64,000 bases of DNA from Blasia pusilla. Taxonomy: Eukaryota > Marchantiophyta > Marchantiopsida > Blasiales. Within the stretch, counting starts at the first letter, position 1; the number at the start of each line of letters is the position of its first letter. A model generated the notes under the pieces. That model saw only the letters and a program-made list of their open reading frames with translations. It had not been told where the DNA came from and ran no database searches. The stretch is from NCBI GenBank assembly GCA_050084515.1, contig CM114271.1, positions 41,292,001 to 41,356,000 of the forward strand, given 5' to 3'. A program made the translations under genes and the position numbers. Below, piece by piece: positions 46,240 to 59,883 of the stretch.

Positions 46240-49200
46240 TAGATGTCCCTTGCTTGGTGTTATGTTCGGACCCAGGAGGCAAGAGACACTTGCACAAAGG
46301 TGTGATGATAATGGCGGGTGGAATTTTGGTGAGTGGCGACTTGTGTATTGCCGTCATCATACAATTCAAAGGGCTAGTGTGTGCCTACTCATGAGTGAAC
46401 CTACCATGGCACTAGCCCCTCAACCTTCTTTCTAAGATACTCCACTTGGGTAATAGATGAAAGTTAGGCCACTAGATTTTGGGATTTAGACCTGAGTATT
46501 TAAAAGAAAATGTTTGCCCCGTGGTGGCTTTAAACGGAATGTCTTAAATTAAGGAGATGACATGACTATATATACAAATTTATGCTAAGTGAGATTGAAT
46601 GCAAAGTAGCATTTAATTCTAGAATTGCTTTGAATCTTATCTATGGTGTTGTATTCTCTGTTGTGGTTTGTATAATAGGTTTATATGTGTATCCTCATAG
46701 TTTCCAAAGTTGACTTGTAGTAGAGCTAATTTCAGATTGGTTGAAAAGAGGGGTGAAGGAGAGAATGATGAGAGTATTTGTATTTTAGGTTACTTAGATG
46801 GGCAGACACTAGCAGACATGTGCTTGAAATGTTCTACAATTGTGGAATTTGATTTTGATTTCTGGGACTTCAAGCTCCCTTGTAGAACGCACAGGGATGC
46901 AGAGAAGGTCATTCTGCTGATGGAATTGGATGGTATAGTAGGCCTATGTTATTCAACAATTACCTGTAGGCCCTTGTGGGAGGACAATGCAAGTGTCCTC
47001 CCAATCTTCTTCAACCACCTTGTCTATTATAGCCGAGACTGTAGCAGGTTCAGCTCCAGTGTCTAAGAACCATATTGAAATTGAGGCACATCCGGTGGGT
47101 TTAATTGATATCACAAACCAAGGTTCCGTCCGGACCTCATTTGAGTCGATGGTGATGGCGAGATCCACTGCAAAATGCTATAATGATGAGATAATGAGAT
47201 TAGGGAAGTGGGTTGAGAAGAATGGATACAAGGATCACAATTGGAGGGTGAGGACATGGGATGATGGAACATATGTCAGTGGACATCTAGAGTGTTTGGA
47301 GTGTAGAGTGAACTATGGGAATGCAGAGAATTCCCAAAATGTGAAAGCTATTGCAAATTGCTTTAGCAATTTTAGGACAAAGCATCTAGTTAACTCGAAA
47401 CATAAGGATAGCTTCTCTAAGAGAAGGAAATTTCCTACATCATTGATGCAGCCTAGTGACATTGTTCACAGATCTGAATTTGATCATGGTGAGGCCATTT
47501 CTAGAGGACTAGAGATTGTCTCCCACCTGAATGATGATGTTGGGGGTGATAGGGAGGTATTCTTTGTGACACCATCTCCCACAGATCCTCAGTATGCCAA
47601 TATGTCATACCTGTTTAAGGTCAGGTGTAGGGTGTGTGGAAAGTTGCATACAGACATGTGCCCAAAGAAATTGAATTTGGATCATAATTTGAGACAACAC
47701 ATGGTTAGTCGGGATCACTTGGATGCCTCTTACGTCAAGGAGGCTTCTGTGGAGATTGCATTGAGGTCTGGGAAGAGAGGCAGACCAAGGAAAGCAGATA
47801 CAAGGGATCAACACCTATCACAGGGATCAATCTTGAAGTTCTTCACAAGAGATAAGTCCAACGTTGGGAGCTCTTCTGAGAAAGGTGGGTGAGATCGAGC
47901 AATAGATCCAGGACTAAGTTTGCTTTGTTGGGGATTGTGGGATGAAATGGTGAAGTCGAGAGGAGATCGAATGGATGTCAACGCTGTTCTTGATGATCAA
48001 GAGGGAGGAGCCTTGTGGGATTTTCAGTTAACCTGTTGTGCACATGTTTACAATCCTACTCTAGAGTCTCTAGTGACCATTCAAGGTTGTTTTAGACACA
48101 AGCAATGTGAAAGGTTGTCTTACAATGGTGGCGGGTTTATGAACCTAACGTGTAGTAAATGTGAGTCAGTAAAGCGATTGGATGATTTCCGTGGTCAGGT
48201 GCACAGGGAAGCAGAAGCTTTAGTGCCAAGAGGAGCTAGAGATACCAGGGGGGGGATATGGTTGGATTGTCTCACCAAGATAGAGCACAAAATGCACGTT
48301 GCAAATGTGACTTCCAAATTCAGAAAGTAACGATGGCTTCTATCAGAGTATGCTGCCAAAGTAGTTGCCTTGAGTACTAGGCGGAGGAAACTAGAGGAAT
48401 TATTAGGAGTAGCTACAGATAGGAAGGATCTGAGACTGTTCCTTAGGAATATAGTGAATGGGCATAGGATTGGGGTATTTGGTGGCAAAGAAGGGTTATG
48501 GGATTTCATGACAGATGTTGCTAGAAATCTAACTAGGGCTGCCAAGGGTTTTAGGTATGGTAAAAGAACCATAGCCATAGCCCAAGCAATGCTACAATTT
48601 GGTGGTAGGCAAGTGGCCTACTGCTTTTAGAAGAACTTAGGTGGTCCAAGTCTAAAAACATTGAAGTGAGACAGAGCCAAGTTACCATCCTTCAGAGTTG
48701 GATTATGCAAAGAGATATTCATGGAGGTTGGCATAATTTTATCTGCATCAAAGCAAACTCTTGGAATTGAAGGAGATGTCCTTGTAATATTTGTAGAGGA
48801 TGAAACAAGGATTAAGGAGAGGCCTAGGTGAGTGTTTTGAGATTCAATACAACAAATTATAAGCCACTGAAGAATTTTCTGCTTGTGAATATAACCTAAC
48901 ATTACAAAGTCATGTCGGACATATGGGAGGCCAAGTATGATATCCTGATTGGGTTTTGTGGGCCCAAAGAGTCACACCAATGTTCATATGGAATGGAAGT
49001 ACTGGTCGGGGAGGGTGATGAGGACTACCATAAGATTGTAAGTACTTTCCAAGGTTACTGTAAAGGCATGTATGCTAGAGTTATCATTGTAAATCCTCTT
49101 CATGAGTCTATGCCTAAATTGGCCATCTGTGTTACTGCCACATGTAACAAGTTCACTGCAGATTGGGTGAGACAACATCGGGTGCAGCTGAAAGCAATGT

Positions 49201-49514
49201 GGGATGAGTATTGTCGAGGTGATGTCGGGCCTTTATTAGGACATGCCATTGATGGGGATGCTTGTCGTAGAAAACTAATGATGGAGGATTTTAGGGGTGT
49301 TAACTCTACTACACCTAGGTATAGTGTGGGGTGGGAAGGATGGCAGTATTCTGTCTCTATTCTTCCTAATGGTGATTTGTATGGCTTTGGAGACCAAGAT
49401 GCACCTCACAATGGGAAAAAAAAATTTAATCCGTCGGATAGATGCTCAGCTACTTGTGTCCTTGGAGATCAACAAGCATCTTTGTCATATGTGACAAATG
49501 TCTATAACCACTAG
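46240..49514 (+). pseudogene. N-terminal half of the transposase-like gene (zinc fingers, AT-hook)
   Basis: In order: 46,250-46,435 frame with NGGWNFGEWRLVYC; 46,710 frame with CLKC and CRTH; 46,987-47,892 (301 codons) with CLEC...HLVNSKH and CRVCGKLHTDMC...HNLRQHMVSRDH zinc-finger spacings, then an AT-hook (GKRGRPRKADTRD); 47,920-48,630 with CSKC and RRRKLEELLG; 48,650-48,830 with GDVLVIFVEDETRIKERPR; 48,912-49,514 with GHAIDGDACRRKLMMED and DQDAPHNGKKKF. The D-E and D-G-D blocks could be catalytic Asp sites. Several exons or frameshifts; family not named. Reading stops at YVTNVYNH, where LINE-derived sequence begins. Confidence 0.5.
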
Positions 49515-50010
49515 GAAGTGCAGATACGGACACAAGTAGTTCAACTGATCATTTGCCAGTTACAGCTATACAGTTACACAATTACACAGTTAAAAACTCA
49601 TCCCACTACTTGGTCTCCTACACAAAATTCACAACACAAAGCAAGAAAGGATTCTGATATTGCTAAGCTACTCACTTGCCATAATTGTTCCACATATTTA
49701 GTCCTCTTCATCAATTGCCCAGATCTATTGCACTGCTAAATAATGTCTATTGGAGATCCCAATCAGCTACACAGTCTCTATCTCTGGCTGAAAACTCCTC
49801 CCCCTACTTAGTCTCCTATAAAAAATTCACAGCACACAAAGGAAGAGCAGATGCGGACACAAGTGGTTCAGCTGGTCACTTGCCAGAATAGTTCAACACA
49901 TTCAGTCCTCTTGATTCATTGCCTCAATGTGTTGCACTGGTAAGTAATGTCTATTGGAGATCCCAATCAGTTGAAGTAGATGGTATGATGAAGAGTTATA
50001 GCAAATCAAC
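49515..50010 (+). repeat. Tandem LINE 3'-end fragments
   Basis: Two to three partial copies of the LINE C-terminal coding region (compare 54,940-55,115): CTACTTGGTCTCC at 49,602 and CTACTTAGTCTCC at 49,808, each leading into TAATGTCTATTGGAGATCCC (49,740 and 49,946). They begin exactly where the transposase frame stops. Pseudogenised. Confidence 0.65.
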
Positions 50011-51190
<1,180 letters not shown>

Positions 51191-51812
51191 GTGAGACGAT
51201 CAAAGGCCCCTTGCAGTTCAGATATGGGCAAAGAGTTCAATCTGGTCTATAGGAGGAGACAACAGTTCCACATGATCATTTTGGGTGTACGTCCCACAAT
51301 AAACTTCGTCTCATTTAAGATCATGTGCGCAACTTTGGGCTTTAAATTCATGGCTACCCGGAGTTACTCGGATGATGAATGGCCGTCAATGTATCTTCAA
51401 GGCATCCATCAAGGGCAGAGGAGGCCAATACTTGGCTTGCCACAAAAACCAAGTGTCTCAAGAATTGAGACGTGCCTACAATTGGAGGGCTATGGTAGTC
51501 GAGGATGGTTCCAGCTTGAAGGAAAGGCCCATCTCCACTAAATCGTTGGTGATCTACACACCTAATATCTTTAGTGCTCTCCAAGGAACCAACAAACAAG
51601 AGCCTGCACATGAAGAGGTTCCATGCTGCAAGCAACCACACCTACGCCAAAAGCGTGCCCATCGATCCCCAACCCACTTAGTGACAGTCTCCGTTTGGGT
51701 ACTGGAACTTCGTGGACTGACCCATGCAATGAAGCAGTTGGAGGTTGCTGCAGTTTTGCTGAAAAATCAAATACATATATGAAGTGGTCAGGAAACTTGG
51801 GAAACCAAGTTA

Positions 51813-52430
51813 ATGGAGATACCCCATGTACCGCACTATGCATGGTTTGGAAAGATGTGCAGCACCCATGCGGACAACAACAAAGGTATGAAGGGTGTCA
51901 AGTTCTTCATCAGAGACTTTATGGTAGACAGGTGTGAGATCATCAACACAAGGCTCGAGTATGAACACAAACATATAGGTCAAAGTCCGAGCAAAGTGCA
52001 ACTCGCGGGATATGTATATTGGGTGTATTTACATGCCTACAACAAAGTGAATCTGGTCAGAATGAGGCAACTTTTGATAGTGTGAAAATTGATTGCCTTG
52101 GGTTCCGGACAAAGGGGAACATAGTCTTGCAAGGAGAATTCAATAGGGTGGGGCAAGGCACCGATTCCCAGCGGAGATCGGGATGTTTTGGAGATGTGAG
52201 AGTGAATGGCAATGGCACACGATCGATCACGATGTTGAGGGAACTTCAGCGATGGCACTGAATGATAGGCATAAGGTGGGTTCCCCGCCTTGGACTAGGG
52301 TCAACTTCAAGGAGAATGAAAGCTCCATTGTGGACTACATAGTGTGGATGAGGAACTCTACGCACGCAGGGGAAGATCACACGATGGATGCGACAGACAT
52401 TGGAAGATAAGATCATTCATTGGTTTGGAC
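51813..52430 (+). pseudogene. APE-type endonuclease of the LINE
   Basis: Fragments in changing frames: YAWFGKMCSTHADNNKGMKG, FFIRDFMVDRCEII, GNIVLQGEFNRVGQ (the usual GDFN is GEFN), ESSIVDYIVW and AGEDHTMDATDIG, followed by the DHSLVW block. The order and spacing match the C-terminal half of APE-type endonucleases. Several frameshifts; not functional. Confidence 0.6.
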
Positions 52431-53271
52431 AGAGTTGCAAAGACAAAGGCTAAAATGCTCGACCAAACCAGTGAAGAGAGTGATTAAGAAATGGAGGATA
52501 GAGGACTTCCAAGATGAGGGAAACAAGAAGGTATACATTGGCAAGCTGGAAGAAAATCTCTTGGCATTTGATACTTTCATTGCATCTACTGTCAAGACCT
52601 TTGGGTTCACAAGAATAACTGTGGACATGGTGCTGGCATGGTGGGAGCGTGGAGTGACAGATGCCGCCGAGATTGCTGTTGGCAGGAAATAGATAATATG
52701 CGGTAGAGCCGTCAAATGGTGGTCCTTGGAACTCAAGGCAGCCATTGCCAAACAAAGGGAAGCGTATGTAACAAGTGCCAAAGCCAAGGACGATGCATCC
52801 TTGTGGGCAGAGTATGTGGCCCTATGCAAGGAAACCCATCTTCTTGTGCGCATGCACAAGAAGAAATTGAACCAAGTGACATACTCATCCATCAATGAGA
52901 ATTTCACTGAGAATTTTTGCACTTCCATCAGAAAAAGTTCTGGATGGAAGTGAAAAAATTGAGCAAGGCCATGGACAAAAACAACATAAAGGCCTTGAAG
53001 AGAAAAGAAAGTGGAATGGTGACCACAGCTAAACAGATCCGACATGTGTTGGAAGACCATTACAAGGAGTTAGGCAGAAGCCTCTCGGACATCCCTTGAA
53101 GAGCGTAACTTGAGAGGGTGGTGGAGGATTTTGTTAAGATACAACGGGAGAAGGTAGATGATGAGGTTGAGTTGGGCAAACCCATATAACGATTGGTTCT
53201 CCCTGGATGAGGTGGGGCGTTGATCAAAGAACTTGTGAACCACAAAGCACGCGGTGGTGATGAGCTTGTGA
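52420..53271 (+). pseudogene. Connector between endonuclease and RT of the LINE
   Basis: Plus-strand frames read KPVKRVIKKWRIEDFQDEGN, VYIGKLEENLLAFD, AAEIAVGRK, stop, IICGRAVKWW, AYVTSAKAKDDASLW and EVKKLSKAMDKNNIKALKRK, charged and helical. This type of connector stands before the RT in LINE ORF2 proteins. Frames shift several times. Confidence 0.55.
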
Positions 53272-54099
53272 ATGAGTGTTGAAGTATGGGCGATCTTTGC
53301 TATGGCTCGTTCTCTAGTGAGTCTCTTCAACCTGGTCTGGCGGGCAGAAGTCATCCCGAAAAGATGGCGGGTGGGACTCATTGTGAACCTCTTCAAGAAG
53401 GGTGAGCGAGAAGACCCTGGAAACTACAGGGGTATTACATTGCTGAGTGTAGTCGGGAGGCTCCTTTGCCGTATACTCAACAATAGGATCTCTGTGTACC
53501 TGGAGGAGAATTGTGTCATCAAGGAAGGCCAAGCTGGCTTCCGAAAAGCCCGAGGATGCGTGGATCACATCTTCACCTTCAGTCAGATTATCCATGGTAG
53601 GAAAAAAGAGGGGAAACCCACCTATTGCTTCTTCTTGGACCTCAAGAAGGCATATGACACTATATGGCGTGATGGGCTATCTTATAGTTTGTGGAAGGTG
53701 GGCCTCAGAGGGAAAATGTGGAGGGTGGTGGAGAGGATGTACCAGAACACAAGGAGTAGAGTTCTGGTGAATGGCCAAAAGAGTGGGATATTCGACATCA
53801 AGCAAGGAATGGCTCAAGGATGCCCACTCTCCCCCACTCTCTTCAACATTTTTGTGAATTCCCTATTGGAAGAAATGGAGGATAGTGGACTAGGCATACG
53901 GGTGGGCAACATCTTTGTTGTTGCCCTCATGTTTGCTGATGACTTTGGTGGCCTCGAGGAAACAGGAGAGAAACTCCAAGAGATGATCTCCTTGACCAAA
54001 ATCTGGTGTTACATGTGGAGCATGGAGGCAAATGTACTGAAGTGCGGTGTGATGATTTTCAATGGCAAGGAGGAGGACCAAGACCAACAGTGGTACTAG
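53272..54099 (+). pseudogene. Reverse transcriptase of the LINE
   Basis: An open frame of 275 codons with the non-LTR RT blocks in order: PKRWRVGLIVNLFKKGE, NYRGITLLSVVGRLLCRIL, GQAGFRKARGCVDHIFT, FFLDLKKAYDTIW (motif A Asp), GMAQGCPLSPTLFNIF (motif B), ALMFADDFGG (motif C, F-A-D-D) and MEANVLKCGVMIF. All catalytic Asp residues are present, so this domain is intact although the element is broken elsewhere. Confidence 0.92.
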
Positions 54100-54226
54100 G
54101 ACGAACAAGAGATCCCCCATGTGGCTACATATACCAATCTGGGCATAGAATTCTCGGAAGATTGCATGTGGGATGCACACATCAAGAAGACTACTGAGAA
54201 AGGCCACAAGAAGGTGAACGGTCTGC

Positions 54227-55298
54227 ATGTCCAGATTCCTACATTGCCGGGATATCACATCAAAAGTAAAGCGCTCTGTCATTTTGCATACCATTTGTCC
54301 CTCGCTGGAATACAGGGCAGCAGTGTGGGATGCCAAGACCAAACAAAGGGATAGGCTTGAAGCTGTACAGCTGAAGGCGTTTCGGGGTATGATGTTAACC
54401 TCATCACAAACAACCCGAGTTGGTGTGAGATCACAACTAGGTGTGGAACCCTTGGAGGATAGACGTGACATTGCCAAGTTGAAATGGCGGAGGCAGCTGG
54501 AGACAATGGACTCCCATGGCTATCCTAAAGAGGTGATGGGGAAAACCTGGACCCAAAGAAGACCCGTAAAGCAGGCCAAATCTTGGACAAAAAAGGTTCA
54601 AGAGATTGTGCAAGCTTCCAAGCTCCCAAACAGGCCTGAATCATGGGGAGCAAGATGAGAAAGCATTCGTGGATACCATAACCAAAGCAGTGGGCAAACG
54701 CTCACAGCAGAACAACATGGAGGAAGCCATGAAAATGTCTGACCTCTCTCTCTTGACGGTATATCCTGAGAAGGAAGAATTGAAGAACTATTTGCGGGGA
54801 ACCCCTTGCTTGGGAATCCGGCTCAAGTTCAAGTTCAAAACGGGAGAAATCCCCTTGAACCATAAGAAAAGCAAGATGGGAACACAACTAAACTCTTGCG
54901 CCTTGTGTGACGACGGGGATGAAACCTCTAGTCATTACTTGGTCTCCTGCGCAAAATTCACAACTCACAGAGCAAGAGCTTATGCTGATATTGCTAAGCT
55001 GGTAGCACCAAAAATTTTCAACACATTCACTAGGCTTGATTCATTGCCCAAAGTTGCTCCACTGGTAAGTAATGTCTATTGGGGATCCAAATCAGCTAAA
55101 GTAGATGGTGTGGTGAAGAGTTTCTTGGTTGACACTTGGAAGCTCCGCACAAACACGTTGTTTGGTCAGCACTCACACTATATGAGAGTGTCTCCCTCCT
55201 CTTATATGGTACCTTCTTCTTTTGCTTCTCTCTCTACACCCATCCCAATCTCAAGCACCGTCCAACCAGTATGGGGTTTATGGTCGCAAGGCTATTGA
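54227..55298 (+). pseudogene. C-terminal region and CCHC knuckle of the LINE
   Basis: After frameshifts, the frame gives LEYRAAVWDAKTKQRDRLE, VQLKAFRGMMLTSSQTTR and EPLEDRRDIAKLKWRRQLE, then CALCDDGDETSSHYLVSC (C-x2-C-x8-H-x4-C; 54,897-54,950), a LINE-type zinc knuckle, and KFTTHRARAYADIAKL. Fragments of this end recur at 45.5 and 49.5-50.0 kb. Confidence 0.8.
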
Positions 55299-55311
55299 CA
55301 CTACTTAATGA

Positions 55312-55423
<112 letters not shown>

Positions 55424-55599
55424 CTCGTATGTTGCATACTTTGTCTTGTTTCTCTCTGCCATGTTGGATCATGTTGCGCGATCATGTCTATTTGCATTTC
55501 ACTTATTATTCAAACGCATACGAGTGGCAGTCGAACATTCTGTCTCACGAGATCTTCTAATAATTAGGAGTGATAAATGTCGCTTGATCTTGATCTCTT

Positions 55600-56240
55600 C
55601 ATCTGAGTGTGAGAGAGAGAGAGGACAACGGAGGCACTCACCGTGATAAGAGATACATGAGCAGCGAAGACGGTAAAGATGAGCAGCTCCAAGCTCTTTC
55701 CTTTCTCGTTTGGAGGGGGATCAGCAGACTTTGGAAAAGATCATCGCCTGCGAGGGAGAGCAAGAGAGGGGCAGGTGAAGCTCAAAGTTTGCAACGAGGG
55801 AGAGAGCAGCAAAGAGAGGGCGGAGGGAGATGAGGGTTTAGGCGAGGGGGGTGGTAGTTTTCGAATCAAAACATCTTCCGTCTAGGGCAAGAGCAAGAGA
55901 GGGGCGGGTGAAGCTCGTTAGCAACGGCGAGGGAGACGAGAGAGCAGCAAAGCGGGAGAAAGACAAGGGTTTAGGCGAGGGGGGTGGCCATTTTTGAATT
56001 GAAATGTCTTCCGATTTTCTGATCAGGCCAATCGTGTGCGATATTTCTAGGGAAAAGTGATACACTTCAATAAAAATGTTTGAGATTTCTAGGGCAGGGA
56101 GTGAAGACTTCGTGATCAGTCTCATTTTGAAAGTTTCAGGTCGATCATAGTGTCGTGCTAGCTCTCTCTATGTCTATGGGGAGTGACTTGGTAAGATTTC
56201 TTGAAAAGAGTTGAGGTGGGCAATATGGGTTTAGGGTTTA
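55600..56240. repeat. GA-rich region with a tandem duplication of about 140 bp
   Basis: Two units (about 55,745-55,885 and 55,886-56,010) share AGAGAGGGGC, GGTGAAGCTC, GAGAGCAGCAAAG and GGGTTTAGGCGAGGGGGGTG. A third partial copy of GGGTTTAGGCGAGG lies at 56,229. Frames in it are Arg/Gly/Glu-rich and not convincing genes. Confidence 0.65.
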
Positions 56241-56458
56241 GGCGAGGAGGGGTGTGTCGTGAAAATGATTAAAAAATAAAACATACCACTCTCCAAAAAC
56301 AGTAAGTGCCCAAAGTCACATACCTTGCCAATTCAAATTCAACATAAGTTAGGATAAAAAATCATACTATTTTTTTGAACTGAAAAGTTAATGCTAGCCT
56401 AAATTTTTTTTTCCAAAAGAAGCAATCCAATCATACGAATATAGAGACTTCAAATCCT

Positions 56459-57880
56459 GAACCCTAAAAATCGTCTCCCATTTCTTCTTTGACTATGGAA
56501 GCGATAATGGCAGATCTAAACCGTTGAAAATTGCAACGCATTTAATTCAAACACATGTTCCAAGTTTCAACACCATCCAATGGTTGGAACAAAACATACC
56601 TCAATGTCAACATGAAAATGAAACAAATACTTGAAACATTCCTACTCGGAGCCATCCTCTTCCGTCTTGACCCCTCATTTTCTTCCCTCCCCCTCAACCA
56701 GGGTTCCAAAAATCATGTAAATTTTCCCGAAGACGCACTCCAAGCCCAGTAACACAAGGGAAAAATCAAAACTTAAAATGATCATCCGCACATGAAAATA
56801 AACATCGTAAACCCTAGAAATGGTCTCTTAATTTTTATTTTAGTATAGAAGCCAATAAAGCAGATCTGAACCGTTGAAGTTTGCAAGAGATTTAATTCAA
56901 AGGCATGTGCCACGTTTCAACACCATCCAATGGTTGGGACAAAAGATACCTCAATATGAGCATGAAAATGAAACAAACACTTGAAACATTCCTACTCGAA
57001 GCCATCCTCTTTCGTCTTGACCCATTGTTTTCTTCCCTCCCCTCAACCAGGGTTCCAAAAATCATGAAACTTTTTCCAAAGAGGAAATCCAAGCCCAAGA
57101 ACACAAGGGAAAAATCAAAACTTAAAATGACCATCCACACATGAAAATAAAAATCGTAGACCCTAAAAATGGTCTCTTAATTTTTATTTAAGTATAGAAG
57201 CCAATAGAGCAGATCTAAATCGTTGAAATTTGCAAGAGATTTAATTCAAAGGCATGTGCCACGTTTCAACACCATCCAATGGTTGGGACAAAAGATACCA
57301 CAATATGAACATGAAAATGAAACAAACACTTGAAACATTCCTACTCGGAGCCATCCTCTTCTGTCTTGACCCCTCATTTTCTTCCCTTCCCCTCAACCAG
57401 GGTTCCAAAAATCATGTAATTTTTCCCGAAGACGCACTCCAAGCCCAGTAACACAAGGGAAAAATCAAAACTTAAAATGACCATCCGCACATGAAAATAA
57501 AAATCGTAAACCCTAGAAATGGTCTCTTAATTTTTATTTTAGTATAGAAGCCAATAAAGCAGATCTGAACCGTTGAAGTTTGCAAGAGATTTAATTCAAA
57601 GGCATGTGCCACGTTTCAACACCATCAAATGGTTGGGACAAAAGATACCTCAATATGAACATGAAATTGAAACAAACACTTGAAACATTCCTACTCGAAG
57701 CCATCCTCTCTCGTCTTGACCCCTCGTTTTCTTCCTTACCCCTCAACCAGGGTTCAAAAAATCATAAAGTTTTTTCCCAAAAAGGCACTCCAAGCCCAAG
57801 AACACAAGAGAAAAATCAAAACTTAAAATGACCACCCACACATGAAAATAAAAACCGTAAACCCTAAATTTGGTCTCCTA
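56459..57880 (+). repeat. Tandem repeat of four 350-bp units
   Basis: Units start at about 56,459, 56,809, 57,158 and 57,508, and a partial fifth at 57,858, each opening with A/GACCCTA(A/G)AAAT. Every unit contains the same short plus-strand frame (MCHVSTPSNGWDKRYLNMN... with FLLGAILFRLDPSFSSLP), 62-82 codons long, starting 350, 349 and 350 bp apart. Units differ at a few per cent of positions. Unit 1 is the most diverged. The reading frame is conserved in all, but no family is recognised. Confidence 0.88.
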
Positions 57881-58304
57881 TTTTTTTATCTGCCCCTTAC
57901 TTCCTTGAACATCTTCCATGAACAAACAAATAATTAATAATGCCCTTTTATTATTATAAGTGTTACCCTATATTAAAAAATACCCTTAAGTTCTTCCACA
58001 AAACTTTATAAGTCTTCCTGAAATCGAATTAAAAACCCTATACTTTGTAAATGACGTGATAGGTCTCTTCCGTGGAAGTGAGACCCCAGTTTCACCTCAC
58101 ACACAAAGATGGTTTTGAGACCCTTCTCCACATGGTCGTAAACGCGTGTGCACCCATGGTCAACCATCCATTTAACACCCTGTAGCAAATACCAAAGCTA
58201 ACCTAGCTCCCAAATAGATCTTCTCTCTCCCTCATTCTGTCAATAAGATCGAGGCCGCTAGACGGCCTTGTAATAGATATTTTGAAGATAAAATCTCTAG
58301 ATCC
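57881..58304. other. Unassigned AT-rich stretch
   Basis: Nothing recognised on either strand; AT-rich to about 58,030 and then mixed sequence. Confidence 0.4.
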
Positions 58305-59541
58305 TCACCTCCTTGGCCCATGAACGCCATCTCTGAATGAATGGAAACAAAGTGAGTTGGCCTTGATCTTGGCAATGACATTCACCTTCGCGGTCTTTCC
58401 ATCAAGTATTCGTATTTGACGCAAAGAGTTCTTGAAGCTTTGAGGATCTGCCAAGAATGCTAGATTTTCCCACAGTTGTTTCTCCTCAACTGCCGTGATC
58501 TCCCCTTGGTCAGGAATACCCAATAATTGTTCATAAATTTGTGATGCAGTTGTCAATTTGATCACTCTGGGCTTTGATCGTGGAGAATATTTGTACACCT
58601 GGCCACTTTGTTTGCCACATCCTCCTTGATGTGGCTTTGAATTGCACCCGTGACAAGATGAGTTTGAGACCCAACATGAATTTCCAACCTTGTGTACTCG
58701 GACGTAGAACTGTAGTGGTGCATTATGAAAAAATATAATCTTGACACGCTCTAACACAAAAAGGGCAGGCTTGATAATGAGGACATCGATGGCTACCCGA
58801 CGGTATGGTCGTATCCACGGCGTAAAGAGTTTCTGAAATTTTGGGGGGGAATTATGACGTATTCACTACTCCGTTCCGCTCAAGGAAGGGGCATCCTGGA
58901 CTTCTATACTCTAAGGCTCCAATGCATTGGCGACGAGATACAATCCAAGGACCATCTGGGATTGAAGCGCTCGTCTGCTGTAGTCTGCACCATTGGTGAC
59001 AACCCGATTTTTGGTCCATACCCTTCAAGCGCCCTCCATCTTTCTTCTAAGCAGGACCCATAAGAGGAGGCAACTAAAAAATGCAGTTTCCATCATACCT
59101 TGCTTGAAGCTCATCCACGAGAATGTGCTTGAACAATTTCAAGTGAAGAGAAGAAAGCGAAGAATTCCCCGATACTCGAAGCAAGAATGAGTAAGCAGAT
59201 GTTGGGTCTAACAGGTTTCCAACAAATCCTATGAGATCGACGACATCCAAACTGTCCACATCTTCAACCGTATTGTTTGTAGCTTGTGAGTTTGGAGTTG
59301 ATGTTGGATCGGCCAAAGCAGCCGTGCCAAACGTGGAGCATGGAGCACTCAAAGTTTTCAGACCATCTTTATGAGTTGGAGAAGGCCTCAGAGGTAGGCC
59401 ATAATTAAACTCTGAATTGTCCATTGGAGTAGGGTAAGAGGTTCCACACTTTGGACCCTCCAATCTCTGGTTGGATAGTTTCATCAATGAGGTCATCCAT
59501 TCCATCAGCCTTGACATCCTTGGATACAAAGATGGATCCAA
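58305..59541 (-). other. Two hypothetical minus-strand frames
   Basis: Frames 59,541-59,074 (155 codons; with VDSLDVVDLIGFVGNLL and LHLKLFKHILVDELQAR) and 58,757-58,305 (150 codons; with SCHGCNSKPHQGGCGK, IYEQLLGIPDQGEI and DGKTAKVNVIAKIKANSL). Composition is protein-like, so they may be exons or remnants of a transposon gene next to array B. I recognise no family. Confidence 0.3.
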
Positions 59542-59883
59542 TCTTGAGCAGAAATCGGAGTGTTCTTCAACAATTACATGAGTTTCACAAGGTTGGGCTC
59601 AAAATTATCTCCAATTGAGGAAGGGCCGCTACATGACTGCCACATGTGAGCTTCACATAATTGTCCATTTGGGTGAGAGACCACAGATATGATTCGCCGA
59701 GATAGGAGAATAAGAATAAGAATGTTGAATTTATAGTGAACAATGTCCTTTATACTCTAACAAAATATCTCTGACATACAATTGGTAGTTAGGTTGAACC
59801 ATCGCCAGTTGACTAGACTTGCCAGAAAGGAATATTTGGACATCCTTGCTCATGACATGGGAAAGATCTGCTAGGGGTCCTTC
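59542..59883. other. Unassigned stretch before array B
   Basis: No gene or motif recognised. Confidence 0.35.

Larger units (their letters stand above)
51191..55300 (+). mobile_element. Non-LTR retrotransposon (LINE), degenerate
   Basis: An endonuclease domain (about 51,813-52,430) is followed by a connector, RT (53,272-54,099) and a C-terminal CCHC knuckle (54,897-54,950), the order of an APE-type LINE ORF2. Frameshifts occur between about 52,260 and 53,270 and after 54,099. The 5' start is not defined; 51,191-51,810 may be upstream coding. The 3' end is near the (CT)n tract. Clade (L1, RTE, Jockey or other) not determined. Confidence 0.85.

Noticed and set aside
52413-53060. 215-codon minus-strand frame
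   Set aside because: Antisense of the LINE connector region, whose plus-strand fragments match LINE proteins.
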